A stretch of DNA of 64,000 nt from an uncultured Streptomyces sp. (GTDB taxonomy: Bacteria; Actinomycetota; Actinomycetes; Streptomycetales; Streptomycetaceae), in assembly GCF_947488945.1 (NCBI RefSeq), contig NZ_CANLBS010000003.1, positions 248,001 to 312,000 of the forward strand, given 5' to 3'. A program made the translations under genes and the position numbers. This document shows positions 8,483-17,144 of this stretch, piece after piece (position 1 is the stretch's first letter; each line of letters opens with the position of its first letter). The notes beneath the pieces are model-generated. The model worked only from the letters and a program-made list of their open reading frames with translations. It was not told the DNA's origin and did not search any database.

Positions 8483-8878
8483 GACTGCTCCCCCTCGGCG
8501 TGCGGCGGACGCGCACCCGTCCCGTCTCGCGGAGATCCGTCTCGTGCGGAGATCCAACGAGGGATCCGGCCTGAAGATCCCGTAAGTACGCGCCAAGTCT
8601 GCCCGAGGGGTACGTCACGTCAAGCCGGGTGCCCGTTCCGTGACCGTACGCACAAGAAGCGTCTCGGAAGCGTTACAGGGCGCGGGTCCGATTTGCCCGG
8701 ACGGCACGCCGAACGCTTGGATGGTCGGTCGCTTCGGGAACCGGCGGTGGTGGCGGAAGCTGTAGCGTGGCGTGGCAACGCAGTGCGGCCCCCACCAGTT
8801 GGACGGGCCGCGCCGGGCAGAGACCCAGGCACCCGTGAGGACCCGCGGACGCGCGGACAGATACGACGGCGAGGACTG
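8483..8878. other. Divergent intergenic region between two Ser/Thr kinase genes
   Basis: 396 bases with no gene. It must hold promoters for both kinases. A TAGCGT element at about 8762-8767 could be a -10 for the rightward gene, but no good -35 was found. Confidence 0.4.
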
Positions 8879-10480
8879 ATGGCACCCGATTCCGAAGCAA
8901 ACGGCGGCGGAGTCTCGGATGGCACCGACTCCTGGGGCGTCGGCGGCGTCGTCGGAGACGGGCGTTACCGGATGACCCACCGCCTCGGCCGAGGCGGTAT
9001 GGCGGAGGTGTACGCGGCCGAGGACGTCCGGCTCGGACGGACGGTCGCGGTGAAGCTGCTGCGTTCCGACCTCGCCGAGGACCCGGTCTCCAAGGCCCGG
9101 TTCACGCGCGAGGCGCAGTCGGTGGCGGGACTCAACCACCACGCGATCGTGGCGGTGTACGACTCCGGCGAGGACGTCGTGGGGGGTCAGACCGTCCCCT
9201 ACATCGTCATGGAACTGGTCGAGGGCCGCACCATCCGCGACCTGCTGATCAGCGCGGAGGCGCCGCCGCCCGAGCAGGCGCTCATCATCGTCTCCGGGGT
9301 GCTGGAGGCGCTGGCCTACTCGCACCAGCACGGCATCGTGCACCGCGACATCAAGCCGGCCAACGTGATCATCACCGACTCCGGTGCGGTCAAGGTCATG
9401 GACTTCGGCATCGCGCGTGCCCTGCACGGCGCGCAGTCCACGATGACGCAGACCGGCATGGTCATGGGCACGCCGCAGTACCTCTCGCCGGAACAGGCGC
9501 TCGGCAAGGCGGTCGATCACCGCTCCGACCTCTACGCGACCGGCTGCCTGCTCTACGAACTGCTGGCGCTGCGGCCCCCGTTCACCGGTGAGACGCCGCT
9601 CTCCGTGGTGTACCAGCACGTCCAGGACATCCCGGTGCCGCCGTCCGAGGCGGCGCAGTCGGTGCCGCCGGAGCTTGACGGTCTGGTGATGCGTTCGCTC
9701 GCCAAGGACCCGGACGACCGGTTCCAGAGCGCCGAGGAGATGCGCGGGCTGGTCCAGTACAGCCTGCAGATGCTCCAGGTGCAGGGCGGCCACAACGGCA
9801 CGTGGAACACCGGCCCGGTGATGCCGCACGAGTCGGGCGGCACCCCGGCACTCGGCGTCGCGGGGGCCACCAAGGCCATGTCGGCCTACCCCTCGCACGG
9901 GGACACCTCGCAGGGCCCGATCCTGCCGCCGATGAACCCGAACGACGGGGGCTACGACGGCGGCGGTTCGCGGGGCGGCGGCCGGGGCAAGACGTGGCTG
10001 TTCGTCGCGCTCGCGCTGGTCGCGGTGGTGGCCGGCGTCGCGTTCGCGCTCAGCGCCGCGAACAACGACGACGCCAAGCACAAGGCCCCGGTCTCGCCCT
10101 CCACGTCCAGTTCGCCGTCGCCCTCGAAGTCCTCTCAGAAGCCGTCCGAGAGTCCTTCGGACGAGTCGTACGACCCCGACTCGTCGTCGGGCGGAGACTC
10201 GGACTGGAGCGAGGAGCCGAGCTACACGCCCTCCGTGACGCCGACCCGTCCGTCCTACACCCCGTCACCGTCCGCGTCCTCGCAGGACACCGGCACGAGC
10301 GGGGGCACCACGACCGACGGCGGTTCGACCGGCGGCGAGGAGACCGAGGAGCCCACGGACCCGGCGACGGATCCGGCCACGTCGGACGGCGGTACGGGCG
10401 ACGGCGGCAGCACCAGCGAGGGCACCGGGCTCATCGAGGGCAGCACGGCCGGTGCCGACGCCGGCGCCACAGCCGGGTGA
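8879..10480 (+). CDS. PknB-type serine/threonine protein kinase with Ser/Pro-rich external tail
   Basis: A 533-residue kinase: Gly-rich loop GRGGMAEVYAAED, HRDIKPAN near residue 155, DFGIARA, SPEQALGKAVDHRSDLY, then a linker and one TM helix (TWLFVALALVAVVAGVAFALSAA, about 372-394). The outer ~140 residues are Ser/Thr/Pro/Asp/Gly-rich, without PASTA domains, so its ligand-sensing part differs from the neighbouring divergent kinase. The kinase domains are alike enough to suggest an old duplication. ATG 8879 has GAGG just upstream; in-frame ORF extension to 8036 runs antisense to the other kinase and is not real. Confidence 0.92.
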   Translation: MAPDSEANGGGVSDGTDSWGVGGVVGDGRYRMTHRLGRGGMAEVYAAEDVRLGRTVAVKLLRSDLAEDPVSKARFTREAQSVAGLNHHAIVAVYDSGEDVVGGQTVPYIVMELVEGRTIRDLLISAEAPPPEQALIIVSGVLEALAYSHQHGIVHRDIKPANVIITDSGAVKVMDFGIARALHGAQSTMTQTGMVMGTPQYLSPEQALGKAVDHRSDLYATGCLLYELLALRPPFTGETPLSVVYQHVQDIPVPPSEAAQSVPPELDGLVMRSLAKDPDDRFQSAEEMRGLVQYSLQMLQVQGGHNGTWNTGPVMPHESGGTPALGVAGATKAMSAYPSHGDTSQGPILPPMNPNDGGYDGGGSRGGGRGKTWLFVALALVAVVAGVAFALSAANNDDAKHKAPVSPSTSSSPSPSKSSQKPSESPSDESYDPDSSSGGDSDWSEEPSYTPSVTPTRPSYTPSPSASSQDTGTSGGTTTDGGSTGGEETEEPTDPATDPATSDGGTGDGGSTSEGTGLIEGSTAGADAGATAG

Positions 10481-10504
10481 CGGAGCGCCGCCACCGGGGG
10501 CGCG

Positions 10505-11566
10505 TCACCCCGTGAACGCCTCGGACACCGCGTCGTAGGCGCGGGTCCACCACACCGCCAGGGCCGACACCGCAGGGAACTGCGGGTCGGCCCTGCGGTC
10601 GTTCAGGCCGTAACGCCAGCGAAGTATCCAGAAGTCGTTGAGCCGTTCCCACCACACCCGGTGGACCGCCGCGGCCACCTCGGCGGCGCTCGCGCCCGCC
10701 GCCCGCCGGTACGCGCGCGCGTACGCCCGCACCTTCCCCAGCTCCAGCTTTCCGGCCGGCTGTACGAAGAAGATCACCGCGGCCCGGACCGCCTCCTCCG
10801 CGCGGGGCTGTACGCCGAGCCGGTCCCAGTCGACGATCGCCACCGGGTCCTTGTCGCGGTAGAGCAGGTTGAGCGGGTGGAAGTCCCCGTGCACCCAGCC
10901 GTTGGCGGAGCCCTCCGGGGTCGGCGGGCGGCGGTGGGCGTGCTGTTCCAGCAGGGCCCGTCGCTCGACCAGGCGGTGCACGGCGAGTTCGTCGAAGGCG
11001 TCCAGCGGGGTGTCCCGGGGGCGCAGGCCGCGGGCGGCGTCGAGGAGTTCGTCGATCAGCGCGAAGGTGTCGGCGGGATCGGGACTGCCGTGCGCCCGCC
11101 GGGACCGGCCGCCGCCGGACGGCATCACCTCCTCCAGGCCGGTGTGCACGGCCCCCAGCAGCGCCCCGAGCCGCCGGGACTCGGCGAGCGTGAGTTCGGC
11201 GCCGACCCGGTGCAGTCCGTCGATCCAGGGGTGGAGGGCGTAGCGGCGGCCGTCGATGACGGTGACGGTGTCGCCGTCCGCGTCCGTCAGCGGCGGGGCC
11301 ACGGGGACGCCGAGGGACTGGAGCCGCTGGGTCGCCCGGTGCTGGCGGACGATCGCGGCGTGGTCGCCGCTGGTGTCGTCGAGGTGCTGTTTGTCCAGGT
11401 GGTGCTTGAGGAAGAACGAGCCGCGCGTGGTGGAGACGCGGTATCCGTGGTTCAGCAGGCCTTTGGTGAGCGGCTCGCAGGCGAGCGGCTCACCGGCCTC
11501 GGGATAGCGGCGTAACACCTCGCCGACCGGAGGGCGGGGCGGGAGGGTTACATATGAGCGCGGCAC
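10505..11566 (-). CDS. APH/ChoK-fold phosphotransferase with a TTA (bldA) codon
   Basis: A 353-residue kinase of the aminoglycoside phosphotransferase/RdoA-like fold. The Brenner motif HGDFHPLNLLYRD is near residue 223 and the metal-binding IVDWDRLG near 243. The substrate is unknown; relatives phosphorylate small molecules such as homoserine, choline or antibiotics, or proteins. Leu18 is encoded by TTA (GTG-TTA-CGC; TAA on the plus strand at about 11513-11515), a codon read in Streptomyces only by the bldA tRNA. I found no other in-frame TTA among the places checked. The start is GTG 11566, with no Shine-Dalgarno but TACCAT seven bases upstream, so it may also be made from a leaderless mRNA. 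It lies 15 bases after the flavin split-barrel gene. Confidence 0.85.
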   Translation of the reverse strand: MPRSYVTLPPRPPVGEVLRRYPEAGEPLACEPLTKGLLNHGYRVSTTRGSFFLKHHLDKQHLDDTSGDHAAIVRQHRATQRLQSLGVPVAPPLTDADGDTVTVIDGRRYALHPWIDGLHRVGAELTLAESRRLGALLGAVHTGLEEVMPSGGGRSRRAHGSPDPADTFALIDELLDAARGLRPRDTPLDAFDELAVHRLVERRALLEQHAHRRPPTPEGSANGWVHGDFHPLNLLYRDKDPVAIVDWDRLGVQPRAEEAVRAAVIFFVQPAGKLELGKVRAYARAYRRAAGASAAEVAAAVHRVWWERLNDFWILRWRYGLNDRRADPQFPAVSALAVWWTRAYDAVSEAFTG

Positions 11567-11573
11567 TTACCAA

Positions 11574-11579
11574 ATGGTA
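11574..11579 (-). promoter_or_regulatory. Possible -10 box for leaderless APH-like kinase mRNA
   Basis: TACCAT on the minus strand lies seven bases before GTG 11566, placing the expected transcription start on or next to the start codon. No good -35 is visible. Confidence 0.35.
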
Positions 11580-11581
11580 GA

Positions 11582-12055
11582 TTACGCGACCTGGCGTATT
11601 TCCGGACTTGCGTCGAAGCCCATGGTGTGCAAAGAGACGAAGTGCGGGCGCAGCCGGAGGTAGGCCGGATCGAAGGGTTCGCCGTTCACCTCGACGGGTT
11701 CCGGGCCGAAGAGGGCGAGCTGGGCGGCGTCGGGACGCAGGAGTTCGGCGGTCCCGGTGAACTGCACCGACCACAGGCCGGCGCCCTCGCGTGCCCGGCA
11801 CCCGCCGGGGAGCGGGACGGCGGGGCCGAATCCGGCGCAGGGCGCGTTGAGGTTGTCGGCGCCGTACGCCACGACGGAGCCGTCGCAGGACTCGTGGTGG
11901 CCGAATCCCTTGTGCAGCCGCAGGACGACGGTGCCGTCGCCGCTCACGACGTGGCGCGCCGCCACCAGGAAGGGCAGCGCGCGCATGCTGGTCGCCAGCC
12001 GGCCGTACGGGACGTTGCCGAGCAGGCCGATCGCCAGTTCTTCGTCGGGGGACAT
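11582..12055 (-). CDS. Pyridoxamine 5'-phosphate oxidase-like flavin split-barrel protein
   Basis: 157 residues resembling the PNPOx-like FMN/F420-binding split-barrel family: GRLATSMRALPFLVAARHVV, a middle strand set VLRLHKGFGHHESCDGSVVAYGADNL, and WSVQFTGTAELL. Members bind FMN, F420 or haem and act as oxidoreductases or detoxifying enzymes; the substrate cannot be told here. Start: ATG 12055 (MSPDEELA...) fits family starts with GAGAGTGG upstream; GTG 12073 would add six residues. It is probably co-transcribed with the downstream APH-like kinase. Confidence 0.8.
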   Translation of the reverse strand: MSPDEELAIGLLGNVPYGRLATSMRALPFLVAARHVVSGDGTVVLRLHKGFGHHESCDGSVVAYGADNLNAPCAGFGPAVPLPGGCRAREGAGLWSVQFTGTAELLRPDAAQLALFGPEPVEVNGEPFDPAYLRLRPHFVSLHTMGFDASPEIRQVA

Positions 12056-12121
12056 GCATCCACTCTCGGCCACGCCGGAAGCCGGCCGTTAGAGGCGGCG
12101 GCCCCGGTGGCCGGGGGACCA

Positions 12122-12160
12122 AAGTCACCGGGGCGGAGTCACCGGGTCGGAGTCACCGGG
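12122..12160. repeat. Short tandem AGTCACCGGG repeats
   Basis: Three copies of an AGTCACCGGG-containing unit of about 13-15 bases follow each other between the split-barrel gene and the response regulator. A CGGCTCGC motif also recurs three times just downstream. No function is evident. Confidence 0.5.
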
Positions 12161-12272
12161 CCGGCGACCGGCTCGCGCCCCCGGACGCTTCGGCTCGCGC
12201 TCCGGCTGCCCCGGCTCGCACCCCGTCTCCCTTGCGGAAGGCTGCTCGGCCCCGGCGTTCCGGGGTGCGGCG

Positions 12273-12935
12273 TCAGCGGCGCTCTTCGGCCTGGATGCGC
12301 GCCACGTACGCGGCGGCCTGCGAGCGGCGCTCCATGCCCAGCTTGGAGAGCAGACTGGAGACGTAGTTCTTGATCGTCTTCTCGGCGAGGTGGAGACGCT
12401 CGCCGATGACCCGGTTGGTGAGGCCCTCGCCGATCAGGTCGAGGATCTTGCGCTCCTGCTCGGTGAGCTTGGCGAGCTTGTCGTCGCCCTTGCCGTCCTT
12501 GCCCTCGCGCAGCCGCTCCAGCACCCGCGCGGTGGCGACCGGGTCGAGCAGCGACTTGCCGGCGGCCACGTCGCGGACCGCGTTCAGCAGTTCGTTGCCC
12601 CGGATCGCCTTGAGGACGTACCCGGAGGCGCCGGCCATGATCGCGTCGAAGAGCGCCTCGTCGTCGGCGTACGAGGTCAGCATCAGGCACTTGATGTTCT
12701 CGTCGCGGGAGCGGATCTCCCGGCACACCTCCACCCCGCTGCCGTCGGGCAGGCGCACGTCGAGGACCGCCACGTCGGGGCGGGTCGCCGGGACGCGCAC
12801 CAGCGCGTCGGCCGCCGTCCCGGCCTCACCGACCACTTCGATGTCGTCCTCCATGGACAGCAGCTCGTGGACGCCCCGTCGGACGACCTCGTGGTCGTCC
12901 AGGAGAAATACAGTGATTTTTCCTTCTTCGCGCAC
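12273..12935 (-). CDS. NarL/LuxR-type response regulator (orphan)
   Basis: A 220-residue response regulator. The receiver domain has the acidic pair in [10 protein letters not shown], the phospho-acceptor Asp in [13 protein letters not shown] (about residue 56), a Thr/Ser in LMLTSYADD and Lys in [10 protein letters not shown] LuxR-type helix-turn-helix follows ([18 protein letters not shown]... about 150-205). No sensor kinase gene is adjacent, so it is an orphan in this window. GTG 12935 gives the family start ([16 protein letters not shown]); the Shine-Dalgarno is weak. It is divergent from bkdABC across a 359-base region carrying palindromes, so it could control that operon; that is inference. 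Confidence 0.92.
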   Translation of the reverse strand: MREEGKITVFLLDDHEVVRRGVHELLSMEDDIEVVGEAGTAADALVRVPATRPDVAVLDVRLPDGSGVEVCREIRSRDENIKCLMLTSYADDEALFDAIMAGASGYVLKAIRGNELLNAVRDVAAGKSLLDPVATARVLERLREGKDGKGDDKLAKLTEQERKILDLIGEGLTNRVIGERLHLAEKTIKNYVSSLLSKLGMERRSQAAAYVARIQAEERR

Positions 12936-13076
12936 CTTCGCAGTCTCACACACCCGCTTGTTGATCGCCCTTCCCCGCGCTCTTCCCTGCGCCGTTCGGC
13001 CGGGATAACGTGCCGTTGTTCCGGCGGGCTGTGAAGCTGTGACCAGTGCTGTGACCAGCGCGTGTTCGCGGTTTTC

Positions 13077-13107
13077 GCGATTTACTTGGAAATCCAAGCA
13101 AAATCGC
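13077..13107. promoter_or_regulatory. AT-rich palindrome in response regulator/bkd divergent region
   Basis: CTTGGA (13085-13090) and TCCAAG (13093-13098) form a near-perfect palindrome, flanked by a second pair GCGATTT (13077-13083) and AAATCGC (13101-13107) with a one-base bulge. It is unusually AT-rich for this genome. A further inverted pair TGACAGG (13157-13163)/CCTGTCA (13179-13185) lies closer to bkdA. The rest of the 12936-13294 gap shows nothing else. Confidence 0.5.
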
Positions 13108-13294
13108 AGGTCAAAGAGGGTTTCGCAGATGTAGTGGGCACTGGGTAACGTGCCTATGACAGGACGCTCGCCGGGGCACCTGTCACGCCTGTCTCCGGCC
13201 GAGCGGCACCCACCCCGTGCACGGGTCGGAACACAGGCGAGCCGCACTGGTTCCCGGCAGACCCCGGGGGCCGGACCGACGGAGGAGCACGCAC

Positions 13295-14443
13295 GTGACC
13301 GTGGAGAGCACTGCCGCGCGCAAACCGCGACGCAGCAGCAAGCGGACCAGCGCCGCGAAGACGCCACAGAGTTCCGAGCCCCAGCTCGTGCAACTGCTGA
13401 CGCCCGAGGGTGAGCGCGTCGAGCACCCCGACTACCGGATCGACCTGAGCGCCGACGAGCTGCGCGCGCTGTACCGGGACATGGTCCTCACCCGCCGGTT
13501 CGACGCCGAGGCCACCGCGCTCCAGCGTCAGGGCGAGCTCGGCCTGTGGGCGTCGCTGCTGGGTCAGGAGGCCGCGCAGATCGGCTCCGGACGGGCGCTG
13601 CGCGACGACGACTACGTCTTCCCGACCTACCGCGAGCACGGCGTCGCCTGGTGCCGCGGGGTCGACCCGACCAACCTGCTCGGGATGTTCCGCGGTGTGA
13701 ACCACGGCGGCTGGGACCCGAACAGCAACAACTTCCACCTGTACACGATCGTCATCGGCTCGCAGACCCTGCACGCCACCGGCTACGCCATGGGCGTCGC
13801 CAAGGACGGCGCGGACTCCGCCGTGATCGCGTACTTCGGCGACGGCGCCTCCAGCCAGGGCGACGTGGCGGAGTCGTTCACCTTCGCCGCGGTCTACAAC
13901 GCGCCGGTGGTGTTCTTCTGCCAGAACAACCAATGGGCGATCTCCGAGCCGACCGAGCGCCAGACGCGGGTCCCGCTCTACCAGCGCGCCCAGGGCTACG
14001 GCTTCCCGGGCGTCCGGGTCGACGGCAACGACGTGCTGGCCTGCCTCGCGGTCACCAAGGACGCGCTGGAGCGCGCCCGCCGCGGCGAGGGCCCCAGCCT
14101 GGTGGAGGCGTTCACCTACCGGATGGGCGCGCACACCACCTCCGACGACCCGACGAAGTACCGGGCCGACGAGGAGCGGGCGGCGTGGGAGGCGAAGGAC
14201 CCGATCCTGCGGCTGCGCACCTACCTGGAGAAGCAGGAGTTCGCCGACGCCGCCTTCTTCGCCGCGCTCGACGAGGAGAGCGAGAGCCTCGGCAAGCGGG
14301 TCCGTGAGGCGGTGCGGGCCATGCCCGACCCCGCCCCGCTGGCCATGTTCGAGCACGCCTACGTCGACGGGTCGCCGCTCGTCGACGAGGAGCGGGCCCA
14401 GTTCGTCGCCTACCAGGCATCGTTCGCCGAGGAGGGCAACTAG
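13295..14443 (+). CDS. bkdA: Branched-chain 2-oxoacid dehydrogenase E1 alpha subunit
   Basis: The 382-residue alpha subunit of the thiamine diphosphate-dependent E1. The complex decarboxylates 2-oxo acids from Val, Leu and Ile and supplies branched acyl-CoA starters for fatty acids and polyketides. The ThDP motif runs from GDGASSQGD (about residue 183) to QNNQWAIS (about 211), and [16 protein letters not shown] near the C-terminus is typical of the alpha subunit. The first ~40 residues are basic and Ser/Ala-rich, a usual actinobacterial extension. GTG 13295 is preceded by GGAGGAG at seven bases. It is first in the bkdABC operon. Confidence 0.92.
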   Translation: MTVESTAARKPRRSSKRTSAAKTPQSSEPQLVQLLTPEGERVEHPDYRIDLSADELRALYRDMVLTRRFDAEATALQRQGELGLWASLLGQEAAQIGSGRALRDDDYVFPTYREHGVAWCRGVDPTNLLGMFRGVNHGGWDPNSNNFHLYTIVIGSQTLHATGYAMGVAKDGADSAVIAYFGDGASSQGDVAESFTFAAVYNAPVVFFCQNNQWAISEPTERQTRVPLYQRAQGYGFPGVRVDGNDVLACLAVTKDALERARRGEGPSLVEAFTYRMGAHTTSDDPTKYRADEERAAWEAKDPILRLRTYLEKQEFADAAFFAALDEESESLGKRVREAVRAMPDPAPLAMFEHAYVDGSPLVDEERAQFVAYQASFAEEGN

Positions 14444-14445
14444 CC

Positions 14446-15426
14446 ATGGCCGTGGAAAAGATGTCGATCGCGAAGGCGATCAACGAGTCCCTGCGGCGCG
14501 CCCTCGACGCCGATCCGAAGGTCCTGGTCATGGGGGAGGACGTCGGCAAGCTCGGTGGCGTCTTCCGGGTCACCGACGGACTCCAGAAGGACTTCGGCGA
14601 GGGCCGGGTCATCGACACCCCGCTCGCCGAGTCCGGGATCGTCGGCACCGCGATCGGCATGGCCCTGCGCGGCTACCGCCCGATCGTGGAGATCCAGTTC
14701 GACGGATTCGTCTTCCCCGCGTACGACCAGATCGTCACGCAGCTCGCCAAGATGCACGCCCGCTCGCTCGGCACCATCAAGCTGCCGGTCGTCGTCCGCA
14801 TCCCCTACGGCGGCGGCATCGGCGCGGTCGAGCACCACAGTGAGTCCCCGGAGGCGCTCTTCGCGCACGTCGCGGGGCTGAAGATCGTCTCGCCGTCCCA
14901 CGCCCACGACGCCTACTGGATGATGCAGCAGGCCGTCCAGAGCGACGACCCGGTCATCTTCTTCGAGCCGAAGCGCCGCTACTGGGACAAGGCCGAGGTC
15001 GACACCGAGTCGATCCCCGGCCCGCTGCACGGCGCGGCCCGCGTCCGTGAGGGCTCCGACCTGACGCTCGTCGCCTACGGCCCGATGGTGAAGGTCTGCC
15101 TGGAGGCCGCCGCCGCGGCGCAGGAGGAGGGCAAGTCGGTCGAGGTCCTGGACCTGCGGTCGATGTCCCCGATCGACTTCGACGCCATCCAGGCGAGCGC
15201 CGAGAAGACCGGCCGCCTGGTCGTGGTCCACGAGGCGCCGGTGTTCTACGGCTCCGGCGCGGAGATCGCGGCCCGCATCACCGAGCGGTGCTTCTACCAT
15301 CTCGAAGCGCCCGTGCTGCGCGTCGGCGGCTACCACGTGCCGTACCCGCCGGCCCGTATCGAGGACGAGTACCTGCCGGGTCTCGACCGGGTGCTCGACG
15401 CCGTCGACCGCTCGCTGGCGTACTGA
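14446..15426 (+). CDS. bkdB: Branched-chain 2-oxoacid dehydrogenase E1 beta subunit
   Basis: The 326-residue beta subunit completes the E1 heterotetramer. Conserved stretches include VLVMGEDVGKLGGVFRVTDGL, DTPLAESGIVGTAIGMALRG, EIQFDGFVFPAYDQI and RIPYGGGIGAVEHHSESPEA, which contribute to the active site opposite the alpha-subunit ThDP site. ATG 14446 lies two bases after the bkdA stop, so the genes are coupled. Confidence 0.93.
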   Translation: MAVEKMSIAKAINESLRRALDADPKVLVMGEDVGKLGGVFRVTDGLQKDFGEGRVIDTPLAESGIVGTAIGMALRGYRPIVEIQFDGFVFPAYDQIVTQLAKMHARSLGTIKLPVVVRIPYGGGIGAVEHHSESPEALFAHVAGLKIVSPSHAHDAYWMMQQAVQSDDPVIFFEPKRRYWDKAEVDTESIPGPLHGAARVREGSDLTLVAYGPMVKVCLEAAAAAQEEGKSVEVLDLRSMSPIDFDAIQASAEKTGRLVVVHEAPVFYGSGAEIAARITERCFYHLEAPVLRVGGYHVPYPPARIEDEYLPGLDRVLDAVDRSLAY

Positions 15427-15436
15427 GGAGAGGGCC

Positions 15437-16897
15437 GTGACCGTGACCGATACGCCTGTTCGCTTCCGTGAGTTCAAGATGCCCGACGTGGGCGAGGGAC
15501 TCACCGAGGCGGAGATCCTCAAGTGGTACGTCCAGCCCGGTGACACCGTCACCGACGGCCAGGTGGTGTGCGAGGTCGAGACCGCCAAGGCGGCCGTCGA
15601 ACTGCCCATCCCGTTCGACGGGGTGGTGAAGGAACTGCGGTTCCCCGAGGGCACGACCGTCGACGTCGGCCAGGTCATCATCGCCGTCGACGTGGCCGGC
15701 GGCCCGGACGCCGACGCCGGGGCGGCCCCGGCGCAGGAGACGGTCGCCGACGAGCCGACGGGCCGGCAGCCCGTCCTGGTGGGCTACGGGGTCGCCGAGT
15801 CCTCCACCAAGCGGCGCGCCCGCAAGGCCCCGGCCACGCCGGCCGCCGAACCCGCGGCCGCGCCGGCCGTGGAGCCCCCACCGGCCGTTCCGGCCCCCGA
15901 CCCGGCCCCCGCGCCCGTGCTGAACGGCCACGGGACGGCGGCGAACGGCACCCGGCCGCTCGCCAAGCCGCCGGTGCGCAAGCTCGCCAAGGACCTCGGC
16001 ATCGACCTGGCGTCGGTGACGCCGACCGGCCCGGACGGCGTCATCACCCGGGAGGACGTCCACGCGGCCGTCGCCCCGGCCTCCGCGCCCGCGGGCGTGG
16101 CCGTGGTGCCCGAGCCGGTGGCGGCCGGGGCCGCCGCGCCCGCGGGGACGGCCGAGGAGGCCCCGGCGGCGGAGCGGTCCGCGGCGGAGCAGGGCGCGCG
16201 GGAGACCCGTATCCCCGTCAAGGGCGTACGGAAGGCCATCGCGCAGGCCATGGTGGGCAGCGCGTTCACCGCGCCGCACGTGACCGAGTTCGTCACGGTC
16301 GACGTCACGCGGACGATGAAGCTGGTGGCGGAGCTCAAGGAGGACAAGGAGATGGTGGGGCTGCGGGTCAATCCGCTGCTCGTCGTCGCCAAGGCCCTCC
16401 TGGTCGCGATCAAGCGGAACCCCGGTGTCAACGCGAGCTGGGACGAGGCCGCCCAGGAGATCGTCCAGAAGCACTACGTCAACCTGGGCATTGCCGCGGC
16501 CACCCCGCGCGGGCTGATCGTGCCGAACATCAAGGACGCGCAGGACAAGACCCTGCCGCAGCTCGCCCGTGCCCTGGGCGACCTGGTGGCCACCGCCCGC
16601 GAGGGGAAGACGACCCCGGCCGCCATGGCGGGGGGCACGGTGACCATCACCAACGTCGGCGTCTTCGGCGTCGACACCGGCACCCCGATCCTCAACCCGG
16701 GCGAGTCCGCGATCCTGGCGATCGGCGCCATCAAGCTCCAGCCGTGGGTCCACAAGGGCAAGGTGAAGCCCCGGCAGGTCACCACGCTCGCACTTTCGTT
16801 CGACCACCGCCTGGTCGACGGTGAGCTGGGCTCCAAGGTTCTGGCGGACGTCGCCGCGATCCTGGAGCAGCCGAAGCGGCTGATCACCTGGGCCTGA
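15437..16897 (+). CDS. bkdC: Branched-chain 2-oxoacid dehydrogenase E2 (dihydrolipoamide acyltransferase)
   Basis: A 486-residue E2. The lipoyl domain is at residues ~8-85 with the lipoylated Lys in ETAKAAVE (about 51). After an Ala/Pro linker comes an E1/E3-binding domain (VRKLAKDLGIDLASVTPTG, about 176-194), a second linker, and the catalytic domain ending with the active-site motif DHRLVDGE (His about 455). E2 transfers the acyl group to CoA. GTG 15437 follows bkdB by 10 bases with GAGGAGAG upstream. No E3 gene is in the operon; lipoamide dehydrogenase must come from elsewhere. Confidence 0.93.
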   Translation: MTVTDTPVRFREFKMPDVGEGLTEAEILKWYVQPGDTVTDGQVVCEVETAKAAVELPIPFDGVVKELRFPEGTTVDVGQVIIAVDVAGGPDADAGAAPAQETVADEPTGRQPVLVGYGVAESSTKRRARKAPATPAAEPAAAPAVEPPPAVPAPDPAPAPVLNGHGTAANGTRPLAKPPVRKLAKDLGIDLASVTPTGPDGVITREDVHAAVAPASAPAGVAVVPEPVAAGAAAPAGTAEEAPAAERSAAEQGARETRIPVKGVRKAIAQAMVGSAFTAPHVTEFVTVDVTRTMKLVAELKEDKEMVGLRVNPLLVVAKALLVAIKRNPGVNASWDEAAQEIVQKHYVNLGIAAATPRGLIVPNIKDAQDKTLPQLARALGDLVATAREGKTTPAAMAGGTVTITNVGVFGVDTGTPILNPGESAILAIGAIKLQPWVHKGKVKPRQVTTLALSFDHRLVDGELGSKVLADVAAILEQPKRLITWA

Positions 16898-16929
16898 CGG
16901 CTCCGGCAGGGTGACGGACGCAGTACGAG

Positions 16930-16959
16930 AAGGGCCCGTGCGCCGACGCACGGGCCCTT
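16930..16959 (+). terminator. Strong hairpin terminator of the bkd operon
   Basis: AAGGGCCCGTGC (16930-16941) pairs perfectly with GCACGGGCCCTT (16948-16959) around a six-base loop, about 30 bases after the bkdC stop. Confidence 0.8.
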
Positions 16960-17144
16960 CCGTGCGTCGGGGACGGAGCCCGGACTGTCCGCTCTTCGCC
17001 CGTTCCGGTGGATATCGCACGGGCATGGATTTGCGCCGACCGGCAAGAAGTCGTGGACGAACGGTGTGGGCGCCGCCCGCTGCCGAGGCCGGAATGCGAG
17101 GACCGGCCGCCTGGACCCTTCCTCGCGGGGAGCAGGGCCGAGCG

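Noticed and set aside
8036..8878. Extension of the second kinase upstream of ATG 8879
   Set aside because: It is antisense to the first kinase and lacks homology; ATG 8879 has a ribosome binding site.
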